From assembly GCF_001591965.1 (NCBI RefSeq), contig NZ_BCVX01000003.1:1-64000 (forward strand): DNA of 64,000 nucleotides. Direction: 5' to 3'. This document shows, piece by piece, positions 36,647 to 46,446 of the stretch. Position 1 is the first letter of the stretch. Each line of letters opens with the position of its first letter. The translations under genes were made by a program, and so were the position numbers. The DNA is from Lysinibacillus odysseyi 34hs-1 = NBRC 100172 (GTDB taxonomy: Bacteria; Bacillota; Bacilli; Bacillales_A; Planococcaceae). The notes beneath the pieces are model-generated. The model did not search any database and had not been told where the DNA came from. It worked only from the letters and a program-made list of their open reading frames with translations.

Positions 36647-37549
36647 TTAATCAATTCCTACTACTTTTATTTGCTGAATATCTTCTCCAATGATAACCAG
36701 CTTGGCAGGCATATGGATAAACTCCGGCAGCCACTGCACCATGCCATATGCATACTGGAACAGCATTGGATTTTTAATACCCTCTATCGGAACGTAGCCC
36801 TTCATCCTGTAAACAGATTCAGGAAGCTCTTTAATCCATGCTTCAAACTCTTCTTGGGTATAAGAACGGTTGAATTCCACTAAACGAGAACCTAGGTTAA
36901 AGCTCTTTCCTATTCTTGCTGGAATAATCTCTTCTTTATCCACCTGTGCCGTTGACTGCATATTTTGCAGTAATGCCAATGGCACTTTTCCATTTGTCGT
37001 CTGTAGGATAAATGCTTGTGGATTAAAGCTCTGGAGCTCATAAACGACTTGCGCCTGCTCTTCTTCTGTCAGCAAGTCGACCTTATTAGCCAGCAGTAAA
37101 TGTGCATGGCGAATTTGTTCCATGAAGAGAGAGCGCGCCTGCGGAGATAATGATGCCCGGTTTAACCATAGCTTACTATCAGCAACAGTTACGATACCTT
37201 TAATATTCAGCCTGTCCGCAAACAGAGGTGAATATACCGCATCTAAAGCCTCTACAGGATGGGCAGCTCCCGTTGTTTCTATAATAAGGATATCAAAGTC
37301 TGCATCATGAAGCAGGGATTGAATCTGTGCTTCTGTTTTTTCGGCTCCCGAACAGCAAATACATCCTTCAAGCATTTCTTTTAGTGGAATGCCTTCCTCA
37401 ACAGCTTGGGAATCGAAGTTCAGCTTCCCAAGTTCATTTATAATAACTGCAGGTTTTATGTGCTGTTCTTTCAATTGACGAATAACATCTGTTAGCATAG
37501 ATGTTTTCCCGCTTCCTAAAAATCCGCTAAATAAATATACATCTTTCAT
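36647..37549 (-). CDS. CobW/YciC-family GTPase metallochaperone
   Basis: 300 residues: Walker A GFLGSGKT (9-16), the metal-binding CICC (63-66), Walker B-like IIETTG, and the base-specific NKVDLL. The C-terminal CobW_C domain starts near 215 (MKGYVPIEG). This family moves zinc or cobalt to client proteins using GTP. The metal is not certain; no Zur box was identified. It lies after the S41 protease gene, but a terminator separates the two. Confidence 0.88.
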   Translation of the reverse strand: MKDVYLFSGFLGSGKTSMLTDVIRQLKEQHIKPAVIINELGKLNFDSQAVEEGIPLKEMLEGCICCSGAEKTEAQIQSLLHDADFDILIIETTGAAHPVEALDAVYSPLFADRLNIKGIVTVADSKLWLNRASLSPQARSLFMEQIRHAHLLLANKVDLLTEEEQAQVVYELQSFNPQAFILQTTNGKVPLALLQNMQSTAQVDKEEIIPARIGKSFNLGSRLVEFNRSYTQEEFEAWIKELPESVYRMKGYVPIEGIKNPMLFQYAYGMVQWLPEFIHMPAKLVIIGEDIQQIKVVGID

Positions 37550-37570
37550 TTTTCTGCACTTCCTCTATAG

Positions 37571-37599
37571 AAAAGAGCTGACAATTTGCCAGCTCTTTT
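37571..37599 (-). terminator. Terminator of the S41 protease gene
   Basis: AAAAGAGCT (37571-37579) with AGCTCTTTT (37591-37599), and TTTTC on the minus-strand 3' side. It lies 18 bases after the protease stop. Confidence 0.8.
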
Positions 37600-37616
37600 A
37601 GTTATTCGGTTATTCT

Positions 37617-39092
37617 TTATTCGGACTTACCTGTTAATACTTCTTTTGCTTTCAACAGCATTGGGTCCTCTTTTTCGATTTTTTCACGCAGGGCATCCAT
37701 TAATGCGTATGTTGTGTCACCCGCTATAGTACCCGTTTGCTCAAGTTTCTCGGCCTTTTGGAATGCCTTTACAGCATCTTCCGTATCACCGTCGAATACA
37801 CCGTCCACTTCTCCCGGATCATATCCGAGCGCTTCAAGCATTCCCTCAGCAGACTGGATCATTTTATCGTTCATGCCAGTCTTCAACTCTGTCTCCGGAT
37901 TCACATATGTCAGTGAAGCATAGCTTGGGTACTTCACTTCAATCGTTGGGGTTACCCCTTTTTCATTAATCCAGTTTCCTTTTGGCGTCAACCATTTTCC
38001 TGTAGTGAACTTCAAGTTCGATCCGTCTTCCAGATAGCTTACCGTCTGTACAGTTCCTTTACCGAACGAAGGAACACCGATAACTTCTGCATCAGCGGAT
38101 TCAAGTAATGCCGCTGCCAAAATTTCAGATGCCGACGCACTACCTTCATCAATCAGGATTGTGACAGGCTGCTTGAATTTTTTCTCGCCCTCGGCAGCAA
38201 AGACCTGAGGTTTTTCATCACGGCCTTGTACTTGAAGGATCGGCTTACCATCCTCAAGGAATAGGTTGGCAATATCAATTGCAGCGTCTAGGAAGCCACC
38301 TGGATTTTGACGCACATCAAGGACGATACCTTTCATGCCCTTCCCATCTAGCTCCGTTAGGATTTTCAACAGTTCTTTATATGTTTCTTCACTAAAAGAT
38401 GTAATTTGGATATGGGCGATTTTGTCATCTCCCATTTCACCGTAAACAGTCTCAATTGGAATATCATCCCGGACAATGGTCATTTCAGTCGGCTCGGCAT
38501 CCCCGCGCTTGACTGTTAATGTAACAGATGTACCTTTTTCACCACGGATGAGCAGTACAGCTTCAGAGGCAGTCATTCCCTGAATGCTTTTTCCATCCAC
38601 TGTTAGAATAATATCCTGAGGCATAATGCCAGCCTTTTCAGCAGGAGAATTCTTGATTGGTGAAACGACAACAATATCGCCGTTGCGTTCCTGAATTTCT
38701 GCTCCAATTCCTTGGAAGCTTGAAGAAAGACTTTCATTAAAGTGATTTGCCTCATCCGTATTCATATAATCTGTATACGGATCATCCAATGCATCAAACA
38801 TACCATTGATGGCACCTGAGATCATTTTATCTTCATCTACATCTACATAATACTTATCTTTTAATTCATCAAAAGCATCATATAATCGTGTAAATTCTTC
38901 CCTTTCAACCGGCACCTTTACTTCAACGACCTTTTTCTCACCAAATGTTAGAGCGAAAATCGTCAATCCAGCCGTTAAAAGAATTGTTAGGAAGAGGAGC
39001 ATAATTAAAGCAAAGGGTTTTACACGTAAATATTTCCCCGCCGGCTTTATTGGCTGTTCACTTACTTCTTCCTCGCGTTTTTGTTCATCCAT
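37617..39092 (-). CDS. C-terminal processing protease, S41 family (CtpA/CtpB type)
   Basis: 491 residues from ATG 39092. N-terminal TM anchor (about 28-50), PDZ domain (about 115-205), S41 fold with catalytic Ser in DEGSASASE and Lys in SFGKGTVQT, and a C-terminal peptidoglycan-binding domain (LGYDPGEVDGVFDGDTE). It cleaves proteins at the outer face of the membrane. In B. subtilis CtpB acts in sporulation signalling; CtpA is vegetative. The motif data do not separate them. Confidence 0.9.
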   Translation of the reverse strand: MDEQKREEEVSEQPIKPAGKYLRVKPFALIMLLFLTILLTAGLTIFALTFGEKKVVEVKVPVEREEFTRLYDAFDELKDKYYVDVDEDKMISGAINGMFDALDDPYTDYMNTDEANHFNESLSSSFQGIGAEIQERNGDIVVVSPIKNSPAEKAGIMPQDIILTVDGKSIQGMTASEAVLLIRGEKGTSVTLTVKRGDAEPTEMTIVRDDIPIETVYGEMGDDKIAHIQITSFSEETYKELLKILTELDGKGMKGIVLDVRQNPGGFLDAAIDIANLFLEDGKPILQVQGRDEKPQVFAAEGEKKFKQPVTILIDEGSASASEILAAALLESADAEVIGVPSFGKGTVQTVSYLEDGSNLKFTTGKWLTPKGNWINEKGVTPTIEVKYPSYASLTYVNPETELKTGMNDKMIQSAEGMLEALGYDPGEVDGVFDGDTEDAVKAFQKAEKLEQTGTIAGDTTYALMDALREKIEKEDPMLLKAKEVLTGKSE

Positions 39093-39104
39093 CTTATTCA
39101 CCAC

Positions 39105-39605
39105 TCTCTTACTTGCATTGCATGCTATATAACATATTAACAGGTTGATTCCGCTTCGAAAAGAAAAGACGTCAACTTTTTTGGAAAGTTCCTTTTAATA
39201 TGCTCTTTATCTACATATTTAAATTATATAGGCTGCTTGACTGCCTATCCTGACAGACGGCCAAAGCACCAATTCCTATTTTATCTGAAATCTAATGCAT
39301 CGCTGCCTCCATTTATATGCTTATACTAAATTGTATACAATACGCTCAGAATCCTTCTTATATACCTGTATTCGCAATTCTCCGGTTTAGACGCAGACAG
39401 CACCTAACCTTCCATCGAAATGGTTATTATTCACAAGCCCCGAAAGTGTTATTGTACCTCTCCAATCCCTCCCTGTAAAGATTCAAAATGATTTATTTAC
39501 CTATAAAAAACCGGTTGAAACTACATAATTACAGGCGTTTGGTCCCCTGTCTTGTACAAATATTTTATAGGAAAATTGTAACTGCAGCACGTAGTTCTTG
39601 CGCTT
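39105..39605. other. Intergenic stretch, no gene seen
   Basis: About 500 bases between divergent genes. No convincing promoter or frame recognised. Confidence 0.4.
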
Positions 39606-40114
39606 TTGAATAGAAAAAACAAGCAGTATTATCAAAAGTGCATGAGCGAACCTATCCAGTCGTCATTTCGTTCAGCAAGTAATATGTATATTATTGTAAA
39701 ACAAAAGGATATTAGTGCAATTATGGAAGATAGAGGCAGCGGCATTCTCTTGCAAAGAAGAGCTGACAACGGTATGTGCGGAATCCCGTGAGGTATTATG
39801 GAAAATGGGAAACTGTTTTAGAAACCGTTAAAAGAGAAGTAAAAGAAGAAACCACTATCTTCCTTACCAAACTTTCACTATTCGGTGTCTATTCAGGAAA
39901 AGAAGGCTTGACGAACTATCCAAACAGAGACACAGTGTTTAGTGTCCAAGTTATTTTTCACAGCACTGATGATACGGGAAGTGCAGTAATGAATAATGAA
40001 AGCTTAGAAATCTATTTTTTCCCGAAAAATAATCTTCCGCTTAATTTGAACCCTCATCAAGCCCCTTTTATTATGGTTTGGAAGAATGGACTTGAACAGC
40101 CTATCTTAAAGTAA
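39606..40114 (+). pseudogene. Nudix hydrolase pseudogene
   Basis: The N-terminal frame ends GILLQRRADNGMCGIP then TGA (39789-39791), where a Nudix box would read PGG. A second frame gives the rest, ETVLETVKREVKEETT, a clear Nudix box. Joining them requires the TGA to be Gly (GGA) and one inserted base near 39805. Two lesions within 20 bases make it unlikely to be functional. The C-terminal half is otherwise intact. Confidence 0.75.
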
Positions 40115-40332
40115 AACCCGCTAATAGTTATTTTGGGATGTTGGATAGATTAGCATTTCTCTTTAGCTTGTCTTTATTTCTTGCTGTAGCTTAATAAGAC
40201 GCATTTCGTAAAGGACTTCTCTCCTTTGTCTTTCCCGAATCACACTTTACTATGTTATGATCTTTAAGTAGGTTGAATTTTCAATCATTTTTACTGAAGA
40301 TGTATTTTTAAATTATAGAAGAGGTGAATGTA

Positions 40333-40533
40333 TTGGAAAGATTTGAAGTTTCATTTAAAAATAAAGCCGTACGAGTCTGGTTTTATACTGTATTACCTGC
40401 AACTCTATTAGCTATTGCCCTTATGCTTATTTTACCCTATGAGAAAAATAGATATACTTCATTAGGCTTAACGCTAGTTAACATTTTATATTTTATTTGG
40501 TTTGTCATTTATATTAGAAAAAAACTCGGATAA
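40333..40533 (+). CDS. Small two-helix membrane protein
   Basis: 66 residues from TTG 40333 with AGAGGTG upstream. Two hydrophobic helices (LPATLLAIALMLI and LTLVNILYFIWFVIYI) with positively charged ends (IRKKLG). No family recognised. Confidence 0.5.
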   Translation: MERFEVSFKNKAVRVWFYTVLPATLLAIALMLILPYEKNRYTSLGLTLVNILYFIWFVIYIRKKLG

Positions 40534-40696
40534 CATATAAAGACGCTACTATCAACGGTACGATCCTCAGGCAATACCTCATCATACTTCAATATTGGAC
40601 TTATTCATAAATTTATACTGCATGTATTTTTAAATTTTTTATCACATAGCCCTCTACAGAAGCAAGCTTACTACTGGATATACTCAAATAAAAAGC

Positions 40697-40722
40697 GCCT
40701 AACAGGTTTTCACCCGTTAGGC
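40697..40722 (-). terminator. Terminator of deoD
   Basis: GCCTAAC (40697-40703) with GTTAGGC (40716-40722), extended by G-rich pairs; TTTTT follows on the minus strand. Confidence 0.8.
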
Positions 40723-40784
40723 ACTCTTTGAATTAGGTTATGGGTACTTGATAGAAAGTACCAAGTCCTAAACCCTTTGTATTC

Positions 40785-41492
40785 CTACTCTTGAATCGCA
40801 GCTTCAAGCGCTACAACCATCATGTCTTTGAAAGTTGTTTGACGTTCTTCAGAAGATGTTACTTCACCCGTGATGATGTGGTCAGAAACTGTTAGTACAG
40901 CTAATGCTTGACGGCCGAATTTAGCTGCTAAAGTATAAAGAGCCGCAGCTTCCATTTCCACTGCTAATACGCCATATTTTGCAAGCTTTTCATTTTGTTC
41001 TTCGTCTGAGTAGAACATGTCCGCAGTGAAGATATTCCCTACTTTCAAGTTCAGGCCAGCTTCTTTACCTGCGTTGTATGCTTTATAAAGAAGATCGAAG
41101 TTAGCAGTCGGAGCAAAGTCAATACCGCCGCCCCAAATTACCTGGTTTAAGCGCGAATCAGTAGACGCTGCTTGAGCTAGGATTACATCGCGCACCTTTA
41201 CGTCTTTTTGAATCGCACCACATGTACCAACACGGATCAGTTTTTGCACGCCGTATTCCTGCATAAGCTCCGTAGCATAGATTGAAATAGAAGGTACACC
41301 CATACCTGTTCCTTGTACAGATACACGGCGACCTTTGTATGTACCTGTATAGCCAAACATGTTACGTACTTCGTTGTAGCATGTTACATCTTCCAAGAAT
41401 GTTTCAGCGATGAATTTTGCACGAAGCGGATCACCTGGAAGCAATACGATGTCGGCGATTTCGCCTTGTTTTGCAGCAATATGGATACTCAT
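40785..41492 (-). CDS. deoD: Purine-nucleoside phosphorylase, DeoD type
   Basis: 235 residues, the hexameric bacterial form. Substrate and phosphate sites: [14 protein letters not shown] (phosphate Arg), [18 protein letters not shown] and LTVSDHI (catalytic Asp). It splits purine nucleosides with phosphate for salvage. Monocistronic with its own terminator. Confidence 0.96.
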   Translation of the reverse strand: MSIHIAAKQGEIADIVLLPGDPLRAKFIAETFLEDVTCYNEVRNMFGYTGTYKGRRVSVQGTGMGVPSISIYATELMQEYGVQKLIRVGTCGAIQKDVKVRDVILAQAASTDSRLNQVIWGGGIDFAPTANFDLLYKAYNAGKEAGLNLKVGNIFTADMFYSDEEQNEKLAKYGVLAVEMEAAALYTLAAKFGRQALAVLTVSDHIITGEVTSSEERQTTFKDMMVVALEAAIQE

Positions 41493-41612
41493 AAATAGTC
41501 CCTCATTTCAGATATTTTCAAGTTAATGATACTTTGTTTTACCGTTTGATGCAATCGTTAGACGTCTTGCTTTAAAATGTTAGAGTAGTTTGGTAATTTC
41601 GCCTGTTGTTTC

Positions 41613-41828
41613 CTATATTTGATATTTTGTCGCATATAAGTCCCATAACTCATCAAATACAGCCGTGGACATCTCTTCATGCGCTTGCATTTCGATATAT
41701 GCAGTCAGTTCGTCAAAATCCGTAGCCGTTTTCGGAAAGGCCGGATCATTAAATACAGCTTCCGCAAAACGCCCTTTTTCGTCGCTCCCGCCTCTATAGG
41801 TTAATACAAAATGGTAGAAAGATTTCAT
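41613..41828 (-). CDS. yozE: YozE-family protein
   Basis: 71 residues starting MKSFYHFVLTYRGG, with FPKTATDFDELTAYIE and FDELWDLY, matching the YozE/UPF0346 family, a small helical protein of unknown role. Alone, on the minus strand. Confidence 0.85.
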   Translation of the reverse strand: MKSFYHFVLTYRGGSDEKGRFAEAVFNDPAFPKTATDFDELTAYIEMQAHEEMSTAVFDELWDLYATKYQI

Positions 41829-42093
41829 CCAATCGCCTCACTTTCTTTTTATATTGAACTTAGGAATATTGGTTTTGTCAATAACTATTCGTATTGTACC
41901 TCCTATATACCCAAACTTTGCAAAAGAAAAAATGGTTTGGACATTTTTACTTTAAGAATGCTCAGATGATATTTACAGATAATTATATTATGTTAACAAA
42001 GGTACTTGGCTCCTCTCTCTTTTGACCGATAAATTTCTTTTAAATATGGAACACCTCCCTACCTAACCCTTCTCATTCCTTTCTAAAGAGAAA

Positions 42094-42115
42094 AAGACCC
42101 CATATATGAGGTCTT
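42094..42115 (-). terminator. Terminator of the PadR-VanZ operon
   Basis: AAGACC / GGTCTT stem with a CATATATG centre, then TTTTTCTC on the minus strand, 8 bases after the stop. Confidence 0.8.
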
Positions 42116-42122
42116 CTAGCAT

Positions 42123-42902
42123 TCAATCGATACTATACTTCCTGTCTTTAGAAGATGTGCGTAATGATAGCATCCAAATAATCATTTTGTAACTATAGAA
42201 ACCTATTACTGCCCCAACTGTATTTAAAAGAATATCATCTATGTCCGCCATGCCGATCTGCAGCATAAATTGAACGACTTCAATAATGGCACTTGCAGCA
42301 AACGCGAGAGTCGTAATGCTCGTAAGCTTCTGGAAGCGCTTAAATAAAAATGGCAGCAGCAATCCGAGCGGCAGAAGGAGGATGAAGTTCCCCATCAGAT
42401 TATTGATGGCAATATCAGTATTAACATGCTGTGCGGAAGTATAGAAAACGATTGTTTTAAGTGGAATAAAATTGACATTCATTTCCCATGCACTGAAATC
42501 AAAAAAACCATTATACTCATTAAATCCATATTTAGTGAATATATACGGTCTATTCCCTAAACCATGTGTATAGTGAAGGACACGATTAATCATCCGTTCA
42601 ATAAGCAGCTTCCACACAACAACAAAGCTATATAACCAAAAGCCGATCCATGCAAGCTTTCTAAGCCATCCGTATAGGGGATCAACCACCTGCTGGAAGC
42701 CGGCCTTCATATGTTTGGATTCACCGAAAGAGCGTATGGCTATTTGAGCTGCCTCTTGCTCCTTATAGCCATCTGCTAACAGCATTTCATACGAAGTATA
42801 AAGATGATCACGCATTTCATCTGCAATCTCCTGCTTCTCCATCGGGCTGCAGGTTAATGAAGAGATGATGTCTCTTATGTATTGTTCAATCGGATTAGTC
42901 AA
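42123..42902 (-). CDS. Membrane protein: HAAS-like prefix plus VanZ domain
   Basis: 259 residues from TTG 42902. Residues 1-60 have the prefix seen next to PadR regulators (EIADEMRDHLYTSYEML, AIRSFG). After a TM helix a VanZ-like domain with four or five helices follows (LGNRPYIFTKYG, NLMGNFILLLPLGLLLP, IIEVVQFMLQ, DIDDILLNTVGAVIGF). VanZ proteins give low-level teicoplanin tolerance in some cases. The TTG lies inside the last codons of the PadR gene, with GGGGGAGGGG in front, so the two are translationally coupled. Confidence 0.85.
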   Translation of the reverse strand: MTNPIEQYIRDIISSLTCSPMEKQEIADEMRDHLYTSYEMLLADGYKEQEAAQIAIRSFGESKHMKAGFQQVVDPLYGWLRKLAWIGFWLYSFVVVWKLLIERMINRVLHYTHGLGNRPYIFTKYGFNEYNGFFDFSAWEMNVNFIPLKTIVFYTSAQHVNTDIAINNLMGNFILLLPLGLLLPFLFKRFQKLTSITTLAFAASAIIEVVQFMLQIGMADIDDILLNTVGAVIGFYSYKMIIWMLSLRTSSKDRKYSID

Positions 42903-43233
42903 GTACAGCCCCTCCCCCATCTATCCATTTTTCTATAAGCTTGTTAATTTGACGCCAGTCGTTTAGCTTTTCGTGTAAAGCACGCTGCCCTTCCTCTGTT
43001 AATTGATAGTACTTTCTTTTTCTCGTCCCTTCATTCTCCACCCAATAAGAATGAATATAGCCTAACGTTTCCATCCGCTTAAGAGCTGGATATAACGTAC
43101 CCTCGCCCATACTGTACAGCTCCTCACTGGACTGCTTTAATGACTGGACAATTTCATAGCCATACATGTCCCGTTTTGCAATGACAGACAGCAGAAGCAA
43201 ATCCGTACTTCCTTTCATCATTTCCTTGTTCAT
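42895..43233 (-). CDS. PadR-family transcriptional regulator
   Basis: 112 residues: winged helix with MYGYEIVQSLKQ and GEGTLYPALKRMETLGYI, then the R-K-Y-Y wing and a short C-terminal helix. It is of the short PadR type that represses its own operon. GGAGAGG lies before the ATG. A long dyad with a TATATA centre lies at 43249-43288, right at the promoter. Confidence 0.93.
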   Translation of the reverse strand: MNKEMMKGSTDLLLLSVIAKRDMYGYEIVQSLKQSSEELYSMGEGTLYPALKRMETLGYIHSYWVENEGTRKRKYYQLTEEGQRALHEKLNDWRQINKLIEKWIDGGGAVLD

Positions 43234-43248
43234 TTAAACCTCTCCTTA

Positions 43249-43288
43249 CCTTGTAATACATAGTATATATACATCGTAATACAAGGTA
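43249..43288. promoter_or_regulatory. PadR operator dyad
   Basis: ACCTTGTA (43249-43256) and TACAAGGT (43281-43288) are exact inverted arms, and GTATATATAC (43264-43273) is the centre of the same axis. The centre overlaps a TATACT -10 of the operon, so binding should block transcription. Binding by this PadR is inferred from position. Confidence 0.6.
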
Positions 43289-43316
43289 TAATCTTTGGCA
43301 ATATATTTTAATGTGA

Positions 43317-43346
43317 AAAAGCATCAGCTTTTATGCCGATGCTTTT
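43317..43346 (-). terminator. Terminator of the DUF2339 gene
   Basis: AAAAGCATC (43317-43325) with GATGCTTTT (43338-43346), preceded on the plus strand by AAAA and followed on the minus strand by TTTTTC. Confidence 0.75.
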
Positions 43347-43416
43347 AAAAGAATAATTAACCACTATTCGATTTCTAATTTCTATTTAATCTTTATTTCA
43401 TGGAAAGAGATATTTT

Positions 43417-45501
43417 CTATTCTTTTTTCAATAGCTTATTAGATAATAGCAGCCCAATGGCACCGACCAGAAGGAAGACGATGGCGCGTACTAGTAGATC
43501 AAGTGACGATAGATCAAAGAAAATTAACTTTCCGATAGCGATAATCAGCAGGACAAACCCAGATTTACTCATCAAATGGAGTCCTTGCCTTCTGCCCACT
43601 AAAATAAAACCTACCGCAAAAGCGAATAACAAGCATGTTGCAAAAATGACATATAAGAACGCTGGCAAATAGCCGATCTCCGAAATAAAATATGCCATAT
43701 TCCATACGTTCACAAGCGTAATCAGCCACCCAACGATCAGCAGCTGTTCAAATCGGGGCTGCAGATGTTTTTCATACCGCCGGTAAATTGCTCCTTTATA
43801 ATAAAGATCCATAATAAGAGCGCCCCACACCCCTATATAAATAAGGTGCATAGCAAGCTGTAATAGAACTTCGTCATAGATAGAAATAGAGGACCATACG
43901 ATCAATGTACAGAAGCTCATGATCCCAAGGAGTAATGCCGGCAGCGCCGCACCTACAATTTTAGGTGGTGCTATAAGAGCAGCTGCACAGCTGAGCGCGA
44001 TGAAGGACATCGTGAAATACAGTGTGTAGCTATCAGAAATATAGAACGTATCTATTTTTGCAATGAAAAGCACCATTATCCAAAACGTAGCTACCCTTGT
44101 TAGTTCCCCCCAGTAAGCTTTTTTTAGCCATACTGACAAAAAGGACTCGGCTTTTACTTTCTCACTGCTATATATCGCTATGATAAAGTACAGGATGGAA
44201 AGAATATGCATACTTAGCTCCAGGCCCTCATCCACTTGGTAACCGATATAAATATACAAGGTTGTAAAAGCTAAAATTGCTGTATTTGTTATTTTCATAA
44301 TAGGTGCCTGAACCCGCACACCGAGTAAAATCCCAATGAAAGCAGTCGTTAAAATAGCGAGTGTCCTCCAGTCACCATCAACATCCCAGGCAAGCAGTCC
44401 GTTTACAATACTGACTATGCCGATCGCCAGGAAAATATCAGCCAAGCTTTTCTCGCTTCGCTTGTGCATCCAGAAGGCCATACCCGCTGTACTAATAGCA
44501 GCAGCGGCAAAGAAAAGGAATTTTTCTATCTCCCCCTCAGAGAAGACATGCAAAAATGTCACGCCAAAAACACCAAAGCTATACAGTAGCCCTTCTTGTA
44601 TTTTCGGCCATTTTCTTCTCTCTTTCGTGAAAATCCAGCCCGCAAAAAACGTCAGCACAATCAGCAGCCATCCAAATGGGTATACTACAGATTCTCCATC
44701 ACCCATTACGTATAAAATTAATGTGGATAGTCCTGTGAAAAGCGTTGTGATATATAGCGCAATCCACTGCTGATGTCTTTGTAAAACAAGCTGAATGGCA
44801 ATAAAGAGAAGCACTACGAAACCAATAACGAATAAAGAATTAAACTCCATAAATTCAAGTAAATACGGTAAGAGAAGCGAGGTGAACATAACAAAAATCG
44901 TCAGCCCCTCACTACCTTTCCAGTAGCATAAGAAAATACCGTAAATAATATAAGCAAGCGCTATAAATAGGGCAGGCATGCTGGAGATCACACCATATAT
45001 TAATACGGCTGCTGCAGTTGCCAATACCCCGACTGCAAATGAACCGCCATAGAGTGCTGTGTGCATTGCACGTACACTTTTTTTCTTCTTTTCCAGAAAG
45101 AAGGCCAATCCAGCAAGCCCAATCGAAGCTATATAGGACAGTGAAATCTTCATGCCGTCTGTCAGCATCCCATAGTCGCTTATTAATTTCAGCCCCCATA
45201 GTACCCCTAGAACAAATATGAACATAAAAACTTTTGGCAATACAGCAACAAGCTGCTCCTCAAATGATTTTTTTGCTTTATCGGGTACTTTTGGTTCAAT
45301 TGTCCGCTCTTGCCCTGCAGGTTTAGGGAATGCAGGGCTTTCCCGCTTTACAATAGCCCCGTTATACTTTGGTTTAGATGCCGCTGCCTTTTCTGTAATG
45401 GCACTTACCGGCGGATGTTGTTTTAATGATGCAATCTCCTTCCGTAGTAACAGCACTTCCTCTTCTAGGGCTTCAACCCTTCGCTGCCATTGTTCTTCCA
45501 T
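43417..45501 (-). CDS. DUF2339 multi-span membrane protein
   Basis: 694 residues. The N-terminal coiled coil (residues 1-30, EALEEEVLLLRKEIASL) and a Pro/Lys linker are followed by about 18-20 hydrophobic helices in the DUF2339 arrangement. Function is unknown; such proteins are large, with one per genome. The start is at ATG 45501 with AGGTG in front. Monocistronic. Confidence 0.85.
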   Translation of the reverse strand: MEEQWQRRVEALEEEVLLLRKEIASLKQHPPVSAITEKAAASKPKYNGAIVKRESPAFPKPAGQERTIEPKVPDKAKKSFEEQLVAVLPKVFMFIFVLGVLWGLKLISDYGMLTDGMKISLSYIASIGLAGLAFFLEKKKKSVRAMHTALYGGSFAVGVLATAAAVLIYGVISSMPALFIALAYIIYGIFLCYWKGSEGLTIFVMFTSLLLPYLLEFMEFNSLFVIGFVVLLFIAIQLVLQRHQQWIALYITTLFTGLSTLILYVMGDGESVVYPFGWLLIVLTFFAGWIFTKERRKWPKIQEGLLYSFGVFGVTFLHVFSEGEIEKFLFFAAAAISTAGMAFWMHKRSEKSLADIFLAIGIVSIVNGLLAWDVDGDWRTLAILTTAFIGILLGVRVQAPIMKITNTAILAFTTLYIYIGYQVDEGLELSMHILSILYFIIAIYSSEKVKAESFLSVWLKKAYWGELTRVATFWIMVLFIAKIDTFYISDSYTLYFTMSFIALSCAAALIAPPKIVGAALPALLLGIMSFCTLIVWSSISIYDEVLLQLAMHLIYIGVWGALIMDLYYKGAIYRRYEKHLQPRFEQLLIVGWLITLVNVWNMAYFISEIGYLPAFLYVIFATCLLFAFAVGFILVGRRQGLHLMSKSGFVLLIIAIGKLIFFDLSSLDLLVRAIVFLLVGAIGLLLSNKLLKKE

Positions 45502-45839
45502 ACATTCACCTTCTTCATCTATAAATTTCCAAATCTATCATAACAAAATCCGGCTGCACTCTACATAGGTAAAAGGTATTCTCCAACAGACGTCAAATAT
45601 ATCCGTCTTGGTTTCCTGATACGCCTTTTCCTTACATCAGCAAATCTGTTTTGTAGGTACGTGGGAATTGGCACGGCAAGGCTTTACTATTATATTCGGA
45701 ATTGTATATTGAATGAACCCTTTCTCTGTTTCATTTTCTTTCAAGCCTTTTGCGGTGCATAGACAACCGGCGAATTATTATACGTTGACGATTACCTATA
45801 TGAAATGTTTCCCATTTTTCCTTCATCCACAAAAAAAGG
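45502..45839. other. Intergenic stretch, no gene seen
   Basis: About 340 bases upstream of the DUF2339 gene. It presumably carries that gene's promoter, but none stands out clearly. Confidence 0.4.
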
Positions 45840-45876
45840 GGCTGTGTTAAAAGTTAAAATGACTTTTAACACAGCC
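45840..45876. terminator. Orphan hairpin GGCTGTGTTAAAAGT
   Basis: A perfect 15-bp stem (45840-45854 and 45862-45876) with T-rich or A-rich flanks on both sides. No gene ends next to it, since a separate msrB terminator lies further on. It shares the GGCTGTGT..TTAA stem with the hairpin at 32488-32520. Confidence 0.6.
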
Positions 45877-45942
45877 TTTTTCCCTTATGAATAGCTGTAT
45901 AACTTATTGCTCCTGCTGGTGTCATGTCACCGTCTTCGTCGA

Positions 45943-45984
45943 AAAAGGAGGTATCCCAGAGCGCTTTCTCGGATACCTCCTTTT
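45943..45984 (-). terminator. Terminator of the msr operon
   Basis: A 14-bp stem, AAAAGGAGGTATCC with its complement, and TTTTTC on the minus strand, 30 bases after the msrB stop. Confidence 0.9.
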
Positions 45985-46014
45985 CAAGTAATCTATACTG
46001 TTTAGGTTTTGCTG

Positions 46015-46446
46015 TTACTTGTCAAATAATGACTTGTATTCACCGTAACCTTCTTCTTCTAGGCGCTCTACCGGTACAAAGCGTAATGCTGCTGAGTTAA
46101 TACAGTAGCGCAGTCCTCCAAGCTCCTGCGGGCCATCCGGGAATACATGTCCAAGATGGGAATCGGCTGTTTTACTGCGCACTTCTACGCGACGCATGCC
46201 AAAGGATGTATCGAAATGCTCTGTAACTTCCGGTGCATCAATTGGTTTTGAAAAAGCCGGCCATCCACAGCCTGCATCATATTTGTCTTTCGAACTGAAC
46301 AAAGGCTTGCCTGAAACAACATCAACATAGATACCTTCTTCAAAGTGCTTGTCATATTCATTTTGGAACGGTGGTTCAGTCCCGCTTTCCTGTGTAACAT
46401 AATACTGCATTTCCGTTAGTTCTTTTAGGCGCTTTTCTTTATCCAT
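46015..46446 (-). CDS. msrB: Methionine-R-sulfoxide reductase MsrB
   Basis: 143 residues from ATG 46446, preceded by GGGGG. Conserved [23 protein letters not shown] and the catalytic Cys in [11 protein letters not shown]. The CxxC zinc motifs of other MsrB proteins are absent. It reduces the R isomer of methionine sulfoxide using thioredoxin. Its ATG overlaps the end of msrA by eight bases. Confidence 0.95.
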   Translation of the reverse strand: MDKEKRLKELTEMQYYVTQESGTEPPFQNEYDKHFEEGIYVDVVSGKPLFSSKDKYDAGCGWPAFSKPIDAPEVTEHFDTSFGMRRVEVRSKTADSHLGHVFPDGPQELGGLRYCINSAALRFVPVERLEEEGYGEYKSLFDK

